From NCBI GenBank assembly GCA_050012295.1, contig JBEKHL010000008.1, positions 1 to 41,643 on the forward strand: DNA of 41,643 nucleotides, written 5' to 3'. This stretch comes from UBA6186 sp050012295. GTDB lineage: Bacteria; Pseudomonadota; Gammaproteobacteria; UBA6186; Azoamicaceae. Of the stretch, positions 8,225-16,115 are shown piece by piece; within the stretch, counting starts at the first letter, position 1; every line of letters starts with the position of its first letter. The notes under the pieces were generated by a model. The model did no database searches. It saw only the letters and a list, made by a program, of their open reading frames with translations, and had not been told where the DNA came from. Both the position numbers and the translations under genes were made by a program.

Positions 8225-8939
8225 TTTCTTTAACTAAACCACCAAATCTTCTAGTTCTAGAATTAAAAAACTGTAAAGCTTGCTGAAATTCTTTAATACT
8301 AAAATCAGGCCATAAAGTATCTGTAAAAAACAATTCTGTATAAGCAGATTGCCATAAAAAAAAATTACTAATTCTATGTTCCCCACTAGTTCTTATAAAT
8401 AAGTCTGGATCAGGCAATCCTCTTAAACTAAGATGAGAAGATACTAATTGTTCGTTAAGATCTTCTATACTTAAATTAGAATTTTGGATCTCTTTAGCTA
8501 TTTGTCGTATAGCATTTACTATATCCCATTTACCGCCATAGTTAATAGCAATGTTCAATATTAGTCCATTATTATTAGCCGTTAATGATGTAGCATGATT
8601 AATAGCTTCTTTTAAAGTTAATGATAATGGCATAATATCGCCAATAATTTGCAATTTAACTTGATTTTCATGTAACTCTTTTATTTCTTCTGTTAATAAT
8701 TTAAGACATAAATTCATTAACATAGAAACTTCTTGTTTTGGTCTACGCCAATTCTCACTACTAAATGCAAACAAACTTAAAATTTCGATACGGTAATCTA
8801 TGCACATCTGTACTAAATTACGAGCTGCATCGACCCCTTTTTGATGACCCACAACACGAGGCAGCGAACGATTTAATGCCCACCTACCATTTCCATCTAA
8901 AATTACCGCAATGTGCTTCGGGTTACTCGAGTTGCTCAT
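8217..8939 (-). CDS. uppS: Undecaprenyl diphosphate synthase (cis-prenyltransferase)
   Basis: Condenses IPP onto farnesyl diphosphate to give the C55 lipid carrier for peptidoglycan and surface polysaccharide. Seen: the catalytic-Asp block HIAVILDGNGRWA near residue 10, the FSSENWRRP block, and RTSGEHRISNFFLWQSAYTE with the conserved Arg residues. 240 residues, normal length. It consumes IPP made by the mevalonate block just downstream, so supply and use share one operon. The C55 carrier is also needed by the sugar transferase and ligase at 20.9-23.2 kb. Confidence 0.97.
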   Translation of the reverse strand: MSNSSNPKHIAVILDGNGRWALNRSLPRVVGHQKGVDAARNLVQMCIDYRIEILSLFAFSSENWRRPKQEVSMLMNLCLKLLTEEIKELHENQVKLQIIGDIMPLSLTLKEAINHATSLTANNNGLILNIAINYGGKWDIVNAIRQIAKEIQNSNLSIEDLNEQLVSSHLSLRGLPDPDLFIRTSGEHRISNFFLWQSAYTELFFTDTLWPDFSIKEFQQALQFFNSRTRRFGGLVKENA

Positions 8940-8956
8940 ACCAATTACTACATAAT

Positions 8957-9520
8957 TTAAATTTTCATTATTTCAGTTTCTTTAGTATGACTTAATTTAT
9001 CGATTTGATTAATATATTGATCAGTTAATTTTTGAATTTTGTTTTCAGCAGTTTTTTCATCATTCAGGCTAATCTCTTTATTCTTAGATAGGGCTTTAAC
9101 CTGAGTATTAGCATCACGACGCACATTACGAATGGCTACTCTACCATTTTCAGCATCAGCTTTAATTTGTTTAACTAAAGTTTTCCTGCGCTCTTCGGTT
9201 AATGGTGGTATTGGTACACGTACTATAGTTCCCATTACAACTGGATTTAACCCTAAATTTGCAGCAACAATTGCTTTTTCTATAGCCGTAATAGCACTTT
9301 TATCAAACGGAGTAATGCTTAAAGTTCTAGCATCTTCAACTATTATATTAGCCATTTTAAATAAAGCAGTTCGTTGATCATAATATTCAACTAAAATATT
9401 TTCTAATAAATTAGGATGTGCTCTATCGGTACGAATTTTAGACAAGTCTTTACTAAAACCTTCAAAATTTTTCTGCATTTTTTGTTCTGCATCTTTATAA
9501 ATGCTATTTAAATCTGGCAT
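8957..9520 (-). CDS. frr: Ribosome recycling factor
   Basis: Splits post-termination ribosomes together with EF-G. 187 residues, full length. It has the three-helix bundle termini with KIRTDRAHPNLLENI, and the conserved RVPIPPLTEERRKTLVKQIK block followed by AIRNVRRDAN. It lies 8 nt... downstream of pyrH (7-nt gap) and 17 nt before uppS, in the standard rpsB-tsf-pyrH-frr order. Confidence 0.98.
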   Translation of the reverse strand: MPDLNSIYKDAEQKMQKNFEGFSKDLSKIRTDRAHPNLLENILVEYYDQRTALFKMANIIVEDARTLSITPFDKSAITAIEKAIVAANLGLNPVVMGTIVRVPIPPLTEERRKTLVKQIKADAENGRVAIRNVRRDANTQVKALSKNKEISLNDEKTAENKIQKLTDQYINQIDKLSHTKETEIMKI

Positions 9521-9527
9521 AATTTTA

Positions 9528-10262
9528 TTACCCTTCTACTATTGTCCCTTCGTTTTTACCATAAATTATATTTAATAGAGCCTTTGGCTTATTTATATTA
9601 AATACTATAATTTTCATATTGTAATCTCTACATTGAATGAAGGCATTTAAATCCATTATCCCTAATTCTTTCTGTAAGGCTTCCGTATAAGTTAGTTTTG
9701 CATAATGGATAGCTGCGCTATGTTTTTTTGGATCATGCGAATAAATGCCATCTACTTGAGTAGCTTTAAGTAAAACATTTGCATTAATTTCCAAAGCTCT
9801 CAAACTAGCCGCTGAATCCGTAGTAACTAATGGATTACCAGTACCTCCAGCAAAAATTACTACCCGATTTTTTTCTAAATGTCTAATTGCTTTTTTACGA
9901 TTATAAGCTTCTACTATGCCTTTCATTGAAATAGCAGACATAACTCTTACATCAAACCCAGCACGTTCAAAAGCATTTTCTAAAACCAATGCATTCATTA
10001 CTGTTGCTAACATACCCATTTGATCACCAGTAACTCTATTCGTTAACCCAAGTTCGGCAAGAGTTTCACCACGAAATAAATTACCACCGCCAACTACTAA
10101 ACCAATTTGTATTTTTTGTTCAATAAGTTCAGCAATATCTTGTACTAATTTCTCTATAACTTGCGGATCTATACTAAATTTACCATGGCTATGGCCACCT
10201 CCTGCTAATGCTTCCCCGCTAAATTTTAACAATATTCTATTATATATAATTTTATTGTTCAT
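9528..10262 (-). CDS. pyrH: Uridylate kinase
   Basis: Phosphorylates UMP to UDP. Amino-acid-kinase fold: the N-terminal phosphate loop block RILLKFSGEALAGGG, the GVVVGGGN-type block (GLVVGGGNLFRG), the acidic FAGGTGNPLVTTDSAA motif that binds UMP, and the ATP-site KATQVDGIYSHDPKK. 244 residues, normal length. ATG at 10262, 19 nt after tsf. Confidence 0.98.
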   Translation of the reverse strand: MNNKIIYNRILLKFSGEALAGGGHSHGKFSIDPQVIEKLVQDIAELIEQKIQIGLVVGGGNLFRGETLAELGLTNRVTGDQMGMLATVMNALVLENAFERAGFDVRVMSAISMKGIVEAYNRKKAIRHLEKNRVVIFAGGTGNPLVTTDSAASLRALEINANVLLKATQVDGIYSHDPKKHSAAIHYAKLTYTEALQKELGIMDLNAFIQCRDYNMKIIVFNINKPKALLNIIYGKNEGTIVEG

Positions 10263-10281
10263 AATTATTTATATTATACAT

Positions 10282-11151
10282 TCATTTTTTTTCTATACCT
10301 TCACCAACTTCTAAACGAAGCATTTTAATTACTTTAGCATTATTTTTAGCTAACAATTTAGCAATTGTTATTTCTGAGTCTTTTACAAATACCTGATCCA
10401 ATAAGGTAATTTCTTTAAAAAACTTGGCTACTCTTCCTGCAACAATTTTTTTCAAAATATCTTCTGGTTTATCAGAATTATTAAGCTTGGTTTGTTCCAT
10501 AAAAATTTCTTCTTCTTTTTTTAACCTAGCTGCAGGTACATCAACAATTGTAATATATTCTGGACGCATAGCAGCTGCATGCATAGCAATATCGCGAGCT
10601 AAATCTGCATTACCACCTTCTAAACAAATCACGCTAACTATTTTAGCGGGCAACCCTACTCCACCCCCATGAACATAGCTACCTAATACTTGACCTTGCT
10701 CAGCAGTACATAAATCTATTCTACGCAACACTATGTTTTCACCTAACTGACTAACCAAAGTTAATCTAGCTTCTTCTACTGTTTCTTGATTATTAAGTTT
10801 TTGTTGTATTAAATTATCAAGTTCAAAAATTTTAGTCGCTAAAATTAAATTTACAACTTTATTTGCAAAATCTAATAACTTACTGTTTTTTGCAACAAAA
10901 TCTGTCTCACAATTAATTTCTAAAATAGCAACTTGAGTTTTATCTTTATTACTACTAAGAACTACTAAACCTTCAGCTGCAACTCTAGACTGTTTTTTTA
11001 CAGCCGCGGCAATACCAGATTTACGTAACAAATCAATAGCTTCCTCAATATTACCATTAGTTTTTTGTAAAGCATGTTTACACTCCATCATACTAACGTT
11101 AGTCTTATCTCTTAAGGTTTTTACTAATCCTGCATTAATAACTATTGTCAT
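10282..11151 (-). CDS. tsf: Elongation factor Ts
   Basis: Nucleotide exchange factor for EF-Tu. The N-terminal UBA-like region shows LVKTLRDKTNVSMMECKHAL and GNIEEAIDLLRKSG, and the core shows INCETDFVAKN, the TDFV motif that inserts into EF-Tu. 289 residues, the usual gammaproteobacterial length. ATG at 11151, 24 nt after rpsB, so it should share the rpsB promoter and S2-dependent control. Confidence 0.98.
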   Translation of the reverse strand: MTIVINAGLVKTLRDKTNVSMMECKHALQKTNGNIEEAIDLLRKSGIAAAVKKQSRVAAEGLVVLSSNKDKTQVAILEINCETDFVAKNSKLLDFANKVVNLILATKIFELDNLIQQKLNNQETVEEARLTLVSQLGENIVLRRIDLCTAEQGQVLGSYVHGGGVGLPAKIVSVICLEGGNADLARDIAMHAAAMRPEYITIVDVPAARLKKEEEIFMEQTKLNNSDKPEDILKKIVAGRVAKFFKEITLLDQVFVKDSEITIAKLLAKNNAKVIKMLRLEVGEGIEKK

Positions 11152-11175
11152 ATACTTTCCTCGATGCTTTTTTAT

Positions 11176-11946
11176 TTATGCTTTTTTATGCTCTAAAGTA
11201 GCAGCTTCATTTACCTCTACGAAACTTTCACCATATTTAGCTGCAATAATCGCACTTTTCTCATTTTTAGTACTTAAAATAGTTTCTGCCACAAGACTAC
11301 AGTACAGTGAAATCGCACGCATGGAATCATCATTACCTGGAATTACATAGTTAACTATATCTGGATCGCTATTAGTATCTACTATACCGATTACTGGAAT
11401 TTTAATACGATTTGCTTCTTTAACTGCAATACCTTCATGCCCAACATCAATAACAAAAATAGCATCTGGTAAGCCTTTCATGTTTTTTATGCCACCTAAA
11501 CTATCTTTTAATTTGCTTAATTCTCTTGAAATAGTTAAAGTTTCTTTTTTAGTTAAATGCTTTAAAGTTCCATCTTCTTGCATTTTAGTTAATTCTTCTA
11601 ATCTACGAATAGATTGTTTAATAGTTTTGTAATTTGTTAACATACCGCCTAACCAACGGTAATTAACATATGGCATGCCGCATCTATTTGCTTCGTTATA
11701 AATAATTTCTCTAGCAGCTCTTTTAGTACCTACAAATAAAATTTTTCCACCATAACTAGCAATTTTTTCTATTAGTTTTAAAGCATTTTTAAATAATGGG
11801 ACAGTTTTCTCTAAATTTATTATGTTAACCTGATTACTAACCCCATAGATATATTCTTGCATTTTTGGGTTGCGAAATCTAGTTAAGTGACCATAATGTA
11901 CGCCAGCTTTAAACAAATCTTGCATACTAACGTTAACAGTACTCAT
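11176..11946 (-). CDS. rpsB: 30S ribosomal protein S2
   Basis: Structural protein of the small subunit. Conserved blocks: KAGVHYGHLTRFRNPKM, ILFVGTKRAAREI, NYRWLGGMLTNYKTIK and the C-terminal PVIGIVDTNSDPDIVNYVIPGNDD. 256 residues, slightly longer than the E. coli protein. ATG 11946 has the AAGGAG ribosome site at 11955-11960. First gene of the long minus-strand operon, preceded by a structured leader and a good promoter. Confidence 0.98.
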   Translation of the reverse strand: MSTVNVSMQDLFKAGVHYGHLTRFRNPKMQEYIYGVSNQVNIINLEKTVPLFKNALKLIEKIASYGGKILFVGTKRAAREIIYNEANRCGMPYVNYRWLGGMLTNYKTIKQSIRRLEELTKMQEDGTLKHLTKKETLTISRELSKLKDSLGGIKNMKGLPDAIFVIDVGHEGIAVKEANRIKIPVIGIVDTNSDPDIVNYVIPGNDDSMRAISLYCSLVAETILSTKNEKSAIIAAKYGESFVEVNEAATLEHKKA

Positions 11947-12057
11947 AAATACTACTCCTTTTTATATGTTTGGGTTATGCCTCCACATATCCTTTAAACT
12001 CACCGATTACTCGGCACCCAAATTTAAAGTTTGATATGTGTGTGATTTAATTAATAA
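11947..12057 (-). promoter_or_regulatory. Structured rpsB leader (putative S2 autoregulatory element with pseudoknot)
   Basis: The leader folds as nested perfect helices. An outer stem pairs 12033-12040 with 11984-11991 (CACATATC/GATATGTG). An inner stem pairs 12023-12029 with 11992-11998 (CTTTAAA/TTTAAAG). An apical hairpin is 12011-12014 with 12003-12006 around a GUAA tetraloop. The strand 12016-12022 (TTTGGGT) can pair with ACCCAAA downstream of the outer stem, at 11969-11975, forming a pseudoknot just before the ribosome site. S2 repression of rpsB-tsf through a conserved leader is known in gammaproteobacteria; that this is the same element is inference from position and structure. Confidence 0.8.
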
Positions 12058-12063
12058 GCCCAA

Positions 12064-12092
12064 TTTATATCATACAATTAACTTTTCAGCAA
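12064..12092 (-). promoter_or_regulatory. Sigma-70-type promoter of the rpsB operon
   Basis: On the minus strand: -35 TTGCTG (12087-12092), 17-nt spacer, -10 TATAAA (12064-12069). Transcription would start near 12057, giving a leader of about 110 nt that contains the structured element. It lies just outside the stop of fic, so the operon can be transcribed independently of fic. Confidence 0.65.
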
Positions 12093-12109
12093 AAATTATT
12101 TCTACCTAT

Positions 12110-13087
12110 TCAGCGTCTAAAGCTATATCTAGTTAAATTTTGCTTGCCAGTTTTAGTTATAATATTTAATTTTACGCCTTTCTCTAGATCGCGGCTGGCA
12201 GTGGCTGACGAGATGTTCCTATACAATTCTAAGTAATTTTTTCTTGAAAACAATTTATGTTGTAATACCTCTTTGGCATGCTGTAATCGCATATTAACAT
12301 CCATAGGTTTTAATGAAGATAATCTACCATACTCTTTTAATGCTATAAGAGTTTGCTCTAAAGAAAACCCAATAAAGTCAGTTGAATCTCCGGTTTTGTC
12401 GCATTTAGCTAGAACATCATAATATTTGGCTTGGTTTTTTTTTATGATAGTTTCTACTGATATATATTGAAAAATTGGATTTTCTTTCATAAAAATAAGT
12501 TGCTGCCATAACCTACCCATCCTACCATTACCATCTGAGAAAGGATGAATAAATTCTAATTCATAATGAAACACACTGCCTTTAATAATCCATGGAATAT
12601 TTAGCGCATTATTATTTAAAAATTTAAACAACCTAGTAATAAGATGATCGACCATACTAGCTGGCGGTGCAACATGAGTAATTTTTTGACCTTTAAAGAT
12701 CCCAACACCTTTTTGTCGCCATTGACCATTATTTTGAATAATATTATTCATGAGTATTTTATGAGCTTGTTTAAACGAACTAATAGAAAGTGGAGCCAAT
12801 TTTTCTAAGTTAGAATAAACTTTAATTGCATTGTTAACTTCTAATATATCTTTTTTAGGACCAACAATACGTTTCCCTTCCAAAAGAGCAGTAATTTGTT
12901 CGGTTGTTAAACTATTACCTTCTATTGCAAGACTAGATTGAATTGTTTTAATTTGATTTTCTTTCCTTAATTTTATAGGAGCATAATTAATTTTAGCACC
13001 TTCTAACACGCCTAATTCATGGGCTATTTGTTGACATTTTTTTAAAATTAAAGAAGTTATAGTGAATGGTGGAAATTTATCTTGCAT
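12110..13087 (-). CDS. Fic family protein, class II, with C-terminal winged-helix region
   Basis: Fic enzymes transfer AMP or related groups to protein side chains. The active-site motif HPFSDGNGRMGR is complete at residues 181-192. An N-terminal inhibitory helix motif SLAIEGN (Ser52, Glu56) fits the class II (S/T)xxxE(G/N) autoinhibition pattern. The last ~80 residues look like a winged helix-turn-helix, as in many Fic/DNA-binding fusions. 325 residues, intact. It interrupts the usual map/rpsB divergent pair, pointing to insertion. A palindrome overlies its promoter, suggesting autoregulation. Whether it is a housekeeping regulator or acts on host proteins cannot be told; no secretion signal is seen. 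Confidence 0.93.
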   Translation of the reverse strand: MQDKFPPFTITSLILKKCQQIAHELGVLEGAKINYAPIKLRKENQIKTIQSSLAIEGNSLTTEQITALLEGKRIVGPKKDILEVNNAIKVYSNLEKLAPLSISSFKQAHKILMNNIIQNNGQWRQKGVGIFKGQKITHVAPPASMVDHLITRLFKFLNNNALNIPWIIKGSVFHYELEFIHPFSDGNGRMGRLWQQLIFMKENPIFQYISVETIIKKNQAKYYDVLAKCDKTGDSTDFIGFSLEQTLIALKEYGRLSSLKPMDVNMRLQHAKEVLQHKLFSRKNYLELYRNISSATASRDLEKGVKLNIITKTGKQNLTRYSFRR

Positions 13088-13092
13088 TGTTT

Positions 13093-13122
13093 GATAGTAT
13101 CAAATGATACTATCATTGTCAA
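13093..13122 (-). promoter_or_regulatory. fic promoter with palindromic operator; probably leaderless start
   Basis: Minus-strand -35 TTGACA (13117-13122, perfect), 17-nt spacer, -10 TACTAT (13094-13099). A perfect inverted repeat with 10-bp arms (GATAGTATCA, 13093-13102; its complement 13105-13114) covers the -10 and half the spacer. Only 6 nt separate the -10 from the ATG, so transcription should begin at or next to the start codon, and there is no ribosome site. Confidence 0.72.
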
Positions 13123-13174
13123 ACCCAAATAAAAAATAACATCGCATATTCCCTAGAAAATTGTTTTTTAAGCT

Positions 13175-13202
13175 TTTATGTATAAAAAAAACAGTTTATA
13201 AT
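13175..13202 (+). promoter_or_regulatory. Possible map promoter
   Basis: A perfect -10 hexamer TATAAT sits at 13197-13202, 53 nt before the map ATG. The -35 is weak (TTTATG at 13175-13180, 16-nt spacer), so this rests mainly on the -10. The rest of 13123-13255 is AT-rich with no other feature I can support. Confidence 0.35.
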
Positions 13203-13255
13203 TAATTTTTTATTTATTAGTGTTAACTAAATTTGATAACCCAAAAAAAACCATC

Positions 13256-14050
13256 ATGCAAAATAAAATAAAAATTAAAACTCCAACAGAAATAGAAAAA
13301 ATGCGAACCGCTGGAAAGTTAGCCGCCCAAGTGTTAGAGATGATTGAACAATATGTCCAACCAGGGATAACTACTAATAAATTAAACGATATTTGTCACG
13401 ATTTCATGGTAAATACACAACATACCATTCCAGCTCCACTAAATTATTTAGGAGCAAATGGTTCTCCTTTTCCAAAATCAATCTGCACTTCAGTAAATCA
13501 CGAAGTTTGTCATGGAATTCCCGGAAATAGAATTTTACAAAATGGAGATATAATTAATATTGACATCACCGTAATAAAAGATAATTATCACGGTGATTCT
13601 AGTAAAATGTTTTTTGTAGGCGAACCATCTATTTTAGCTAAACGTTTAGTTAAAATTACTCAAGAATGTTTATATTTAGCTATTGCAACTTTAAAACCAG
13701 GCATAAATAGCAGCATTATTGGCCAAACAATTCAACAACATGCCGAAAATGCTGGATTTTCAGTAGTTAGAGAATATTGTGGACATGGCATTGGTAAAGA
13801 ATTCCATGAAAGCCCTCAAGTTATACACTACTACAGTAACAATTCTGTTAATAATTTTATTTTACAAGAAGGCATGACTTTTACTATTGAACCAATGATT
13901 AATGCCGGAACAAAAAATATTAAAATAAAACCAGACGGATGGACTGTTGTTACTAAAGATCATAAATTATCTGCTCAATGGGAACATACTCTGTTGATTA
14001 CTAAAACTAATGCCGAAATTTTAACAAAGCGTTCCGAAGAAATAATTTAA
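13256..14050 (+). CDS. map: Methionine aminopeptidase, type I
   Basis: Removes the initiator methionine. All metal ligands are in recognisable blocks: NIDITVIKDNYHGDSSKMF (two Asp), GHGIGKEFHESPQV (His), FTIEPMINAG (Glu) and SAQWEHTLLIT (Glu). The frame extends upstream to a GTG at 13220, but ATG 13256 gives 264 residues beginning MQNKIKIKTPTEIEKMRTAG, matching the E. coli enzyme in length and start. map diverging from rpsB is standard in gammaproteobacteria; here fic lies between them. Confidence 0.96.
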   Translation: MQNKIKIKTPTEIEKMRTAGKLAAQVLEMIEQYVQPGITTNKLNDICHDFMVNTQHTIPAPLNYLGANGSPFPKSICTSVNHEVCHGIPGNRILQNGDIINIDITVIKDNYHGDSSKMFFVGEPSILAKRLVKITQECLYLAIATLKPGINSSIIGQTIQQHAENAGFSVVREYCGHGIGKEFHESPQVIHYYSNNSVNNFILQEGMTFTIEPMINAGTKNIKIKPDGWTVVTKDHKLSAQWEHTLLITKTNAEILTKRSEEII

Positions 14051-14070
14051 ATATACTTACAAAATAACCC

Positions 14071-14098
14071 TTGTCAAAAAATAAACCAAAGCTATACT
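14071..14098 (+). promoter_or_regulatory. Promoter of the recombinase-like/zinc-ribbon cassette
   Basis: -35 TTGTCA (14071-14076), 16-nt spacer, -10 TATACT (14093-14098), 5/6 matches each. Start would be near 14105, leaving a ~60-nt leader before GTG 14164. No terminator is visible between map and this promoter. Confidence 0.6.
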
Positions 14099-14163
14099 TT
14101 AGCTAATTAGGTCTTAAGAAGTATAACCATTACGAACAACACAATTTTATAACGAGGGTTACC

Positions 14164-15102
14164 GTGCTAAATTTATTTGTTACTTATTTTGTTTCACAAC
14201 AAAACGAAACTCAACAAAAAGCTATAGATGATTTTTTAGCTACTCAAAAACAAACTCCTCAAATAGTTAGTACCTTTACCGAGGTTTTAGAAAATCGTCG
14301 CCCTAGCAAATGGTCTCAATTACAAAAAGCTATAGCGTGTTGTAAAGAAAAAAACGCAACGTTAGTAATAGCGGAACTTGGGACTTTAACTAGCAAAGAA
14401 TCTTTTGTTAATATTTTGTTGACCGCTGGAATTAATTTTTACTGTTGCGATCAACCTTTCGTAAACCAAGATATACTGGACGCTTTATATAAACACTCAC
14501 AAGTACAAAAGAAAGTACATAGCAGGCTAATAAGAGAAGGGCTTGGCAAAACTTCTGCTAAATCAGGCAATCCTAATGCTGCAGAAGTAATAGGTAAGGT
14601 TAATAAACCAAAAATAGATGCTGCTATTGTTTTTGCTTTCTTATTACAACCCATTGTGGCTCATTATAAACAACAAGGCTATTCTCAACGGCAAATGGTA
14701 AAATCATTAAACGAAGAAGGTTTTACTGCACCAGAAGGGGGTAAATGGGTTCTTAGTCAATTACAAAAAGTTTTAGACCGAGTAAAAATTAACGAGGTAG
14801 TTATGCAAATTAAACCAATTATTGAATCTTTATTAGAAAGCAACTTCACTATTGGCAATATTGCCGAAGAACTTAATAAACAACAAATCCCTGCTCTTAA
14901 AAAAGCTCATTGGGACGAAAATCAAATAAACAAAATATTAACTAGACTAGAACAAATTAAAGATATAGAAAACATTAACAAATTTGTTCTAACATTATTA
15001 CCCGTAATACACGAATTTAAATCAAGAAATTATTCAGCTAAACAAATGTTACAACATTTTGAAAAACATGATATCGCTATAAATTCTGCTGTTTGTAACT
15101 AA
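14164..15102 (+). CDS. Degenerate serine-recombinase-like protein with three helical repeats
   Basis: Residues 1-140 resemble the resolvase catalytic domain, especially RRPSKWSQLQKAIACCKEKNATLVIAEL. Ser11 follows Tyr8 as in the YxRxS motif, but the nucleophile-site Arg is missing and the LDRLxR motif reads LGTLTS, so the catalytic arginines are gone. Residues about 157-305 hold three copies of a ~50-residue module, (L)xPIxxxxxxxxYSxxQM...LNxxxI...W...Q..K.L.R, like the 'Recombinase' domain helices. No zinc beta ribbon follows. GTG start at 14164 with GAGGG upstream; first of three genes (14-nt gap to the next). Probably a DNA-binding or structural protein derived from a recombinase, not an active enzyme. 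Confidence 0.72.
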   Translation: MLNLFVTYFVSQQNETQQKAIDDFLATQKQTPQIVSTFTEVLENRRPSKWSQLQKAIACCKEKNATLVIAELGTLTSKESFVNILLTAGINFYCCDQPFVNQDILDALYKHSQVQKKVHSRLIREGLGKTSAKSGNPNAAEVIGKVNKPKIDAAIVFAFLLQPIVAHYKQQGYSQRQMVKSLNEEGFTAPEGGKWVLSQLQKVLDRVKINEVVMQIKPIIESLLESNFTIGNIAEELNKQQIPALKKAHWDENQINKILTRLEQIKDIENINKFVLTLLPVIHEFKSRNYSAKQMLQHFEKHDIAINSAVCN

Positions 15103-15116
15103 TAAGGAGATCTATT

Positions 15117-15452
15117 ATGAAATTAACCGATACAGAAATAAATACTTCTTTAACAAAAATTAAACAACTTTTAGGCAATACTTCTTTAGCAGAAGAACTA
15201 GAAATGAGTATAAAACATATACCAACTTACAATAAAATTATTAAAACTCACATTGCCCAACTACAAAATGTATTAGCATCAGATAAACATAACAATAAAA
15301 ATTTAGAAAATATTAATTTATCACCAACAGTTAAACAACTTATGAATATTTTTGACAAACTACAGCAAGATGATTTACAGTTATTAGAAGATCTACAAAA
15401 TATTGCAATAAACTGGCAACAAGAAGAAACTATCGTAGCAGAGGTTTTATAA
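15117..15452 (+). CDS. Small helical hypothetical protein
   Basis: 111 residues, no family recognised. Predicted almost all helix, rich in Leu, Ile, Asn, Gln and Lys with heptad-like hydrophobics, no cysteine, no signal peptide and no membrane span. ATG 15117 has AAGGAG at 15104-15109. It lies between the recombinase-like and zinc-ribbon genes with short gaps (14 and 34 nt), each with its own good ribosome site, so it is probably an obligate partner of the cassette. Function unknown. Confidence 0.75.
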   Translation: MKLTDTEINTSLTKIKQLLGNTSLAEELEMSIKHIPTYNKIIKTHIAQLQNVLASDKHNNKNLENINLSPTVKQLMNIFDKLQQDDLQLLEDLQNIAINWQQEETIVAEVL

Positions 15453-15486
15453 TTATTTTTGAATTTTAGGTATAGGAGAACTATCT

Positions 15487-16113
15487 ATGTCTAAAATTAA
15501 TAATTTAAAAAAACACTTATCTAACAATACTGATGATTCGGATATTGGAGATTTAATATTAAGTTTTTTTCATAAAGAATTTTCTAATGAAGATTATTTA
15601 CATGTATTAAGACAAGAACGTTGGAAATTTGGGATCCATTGCCCATTTTGCCAATCAGGAAATATCACTAAACAATCTGTTTCTGAAAACCACGTTTTTA
15701 AATATTTATGCCTAGACTGCAATGCGGTGTTTGAAGACGATACCGGTTCCCCTTTATCAAGCTCCACTATTCCATTACAAATTTGGATCCAATGTTGGTA
15801 TTTAAGTCAATATTGCAATTCATTGCAATACATTGCCGATAAACTTAATTTAGATCTTAATACTATAGTAACCATGCTACGTGGCATGCAACATTTATTT
15901 CAAACTGAAGCTATACTATTAAAAACAAACGATTCAATAAATTCCGTTAATTCTGAAATACTCAATAAAAAAAATCTTATTGAAGAAACATTTAAAAAAT
16001 TTCTACTATTAGGAGGGGATACCGGCAAACAACCCTTAGATACTGCTGAATATCGACGTCAAAAAACTATTAAACATGGCAATAAAGATATTAAAAAAAA
16101 ACCTAATATGTAA
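15487..16113 (+). CDS. IS1595-like zinc-ribbon protein lacking the transposase domain
   Basis: 208 residues. A zinc ribbon at Cys52, Cys55, Cys75 and Cys78 is followed by VFEDDTGSPLSSSTIPLQIW, the pattern at the N-terminus of IS1595/ISXO2-type transposases (Zn ribbon, F-x-x-TGT, W). A helical region with a helix-turn-helix-like YIADKLNLDLNTIV follows. The DDE catalytic domain, which would add about 150 residues or more, is absent; the protein instead ends in a basic Lys-rich tail. No terminal inverted repeats were seen nearby. AGGAGA precedes ATG 15487. Likely exapted as a DNA-binding protein; could be a decayed element, but the frame is intact. Confidence 0.75.
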   Translation: MSKINNLKKHLSNNTDDSDIGDLILSFFHKEFSNEDYLHVLRQERWKFGIHCPFCQSGNITKQSVSENHVFKYLCLDCNAVFEDDTGSPLSSSTIPLQIWIQCWYLSQYCNSLQYIADKLNLDLNTIVTMLRGMQHLFQTEAILLKTNDSINSVNSEILNKKNLIEETFKKFLLLGGDTGKQPLDTAEYRRQKTIKHGNKDIKKKPNM

Positions 16114-16115
16114 GT

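Noticed and set aside
13158..13196. Terminator between fic and map
   Set aside because: The T-rich and A-rich runs pair only loosely with wobble and have no GC core; not convincing.
14164..16113. Active transposon or integrase
   Set aside because: Catalytic Arg residues of the recombinase and the DDE domain of the transposase are missing, and no terminal inverted repeats or target duplications were seen.
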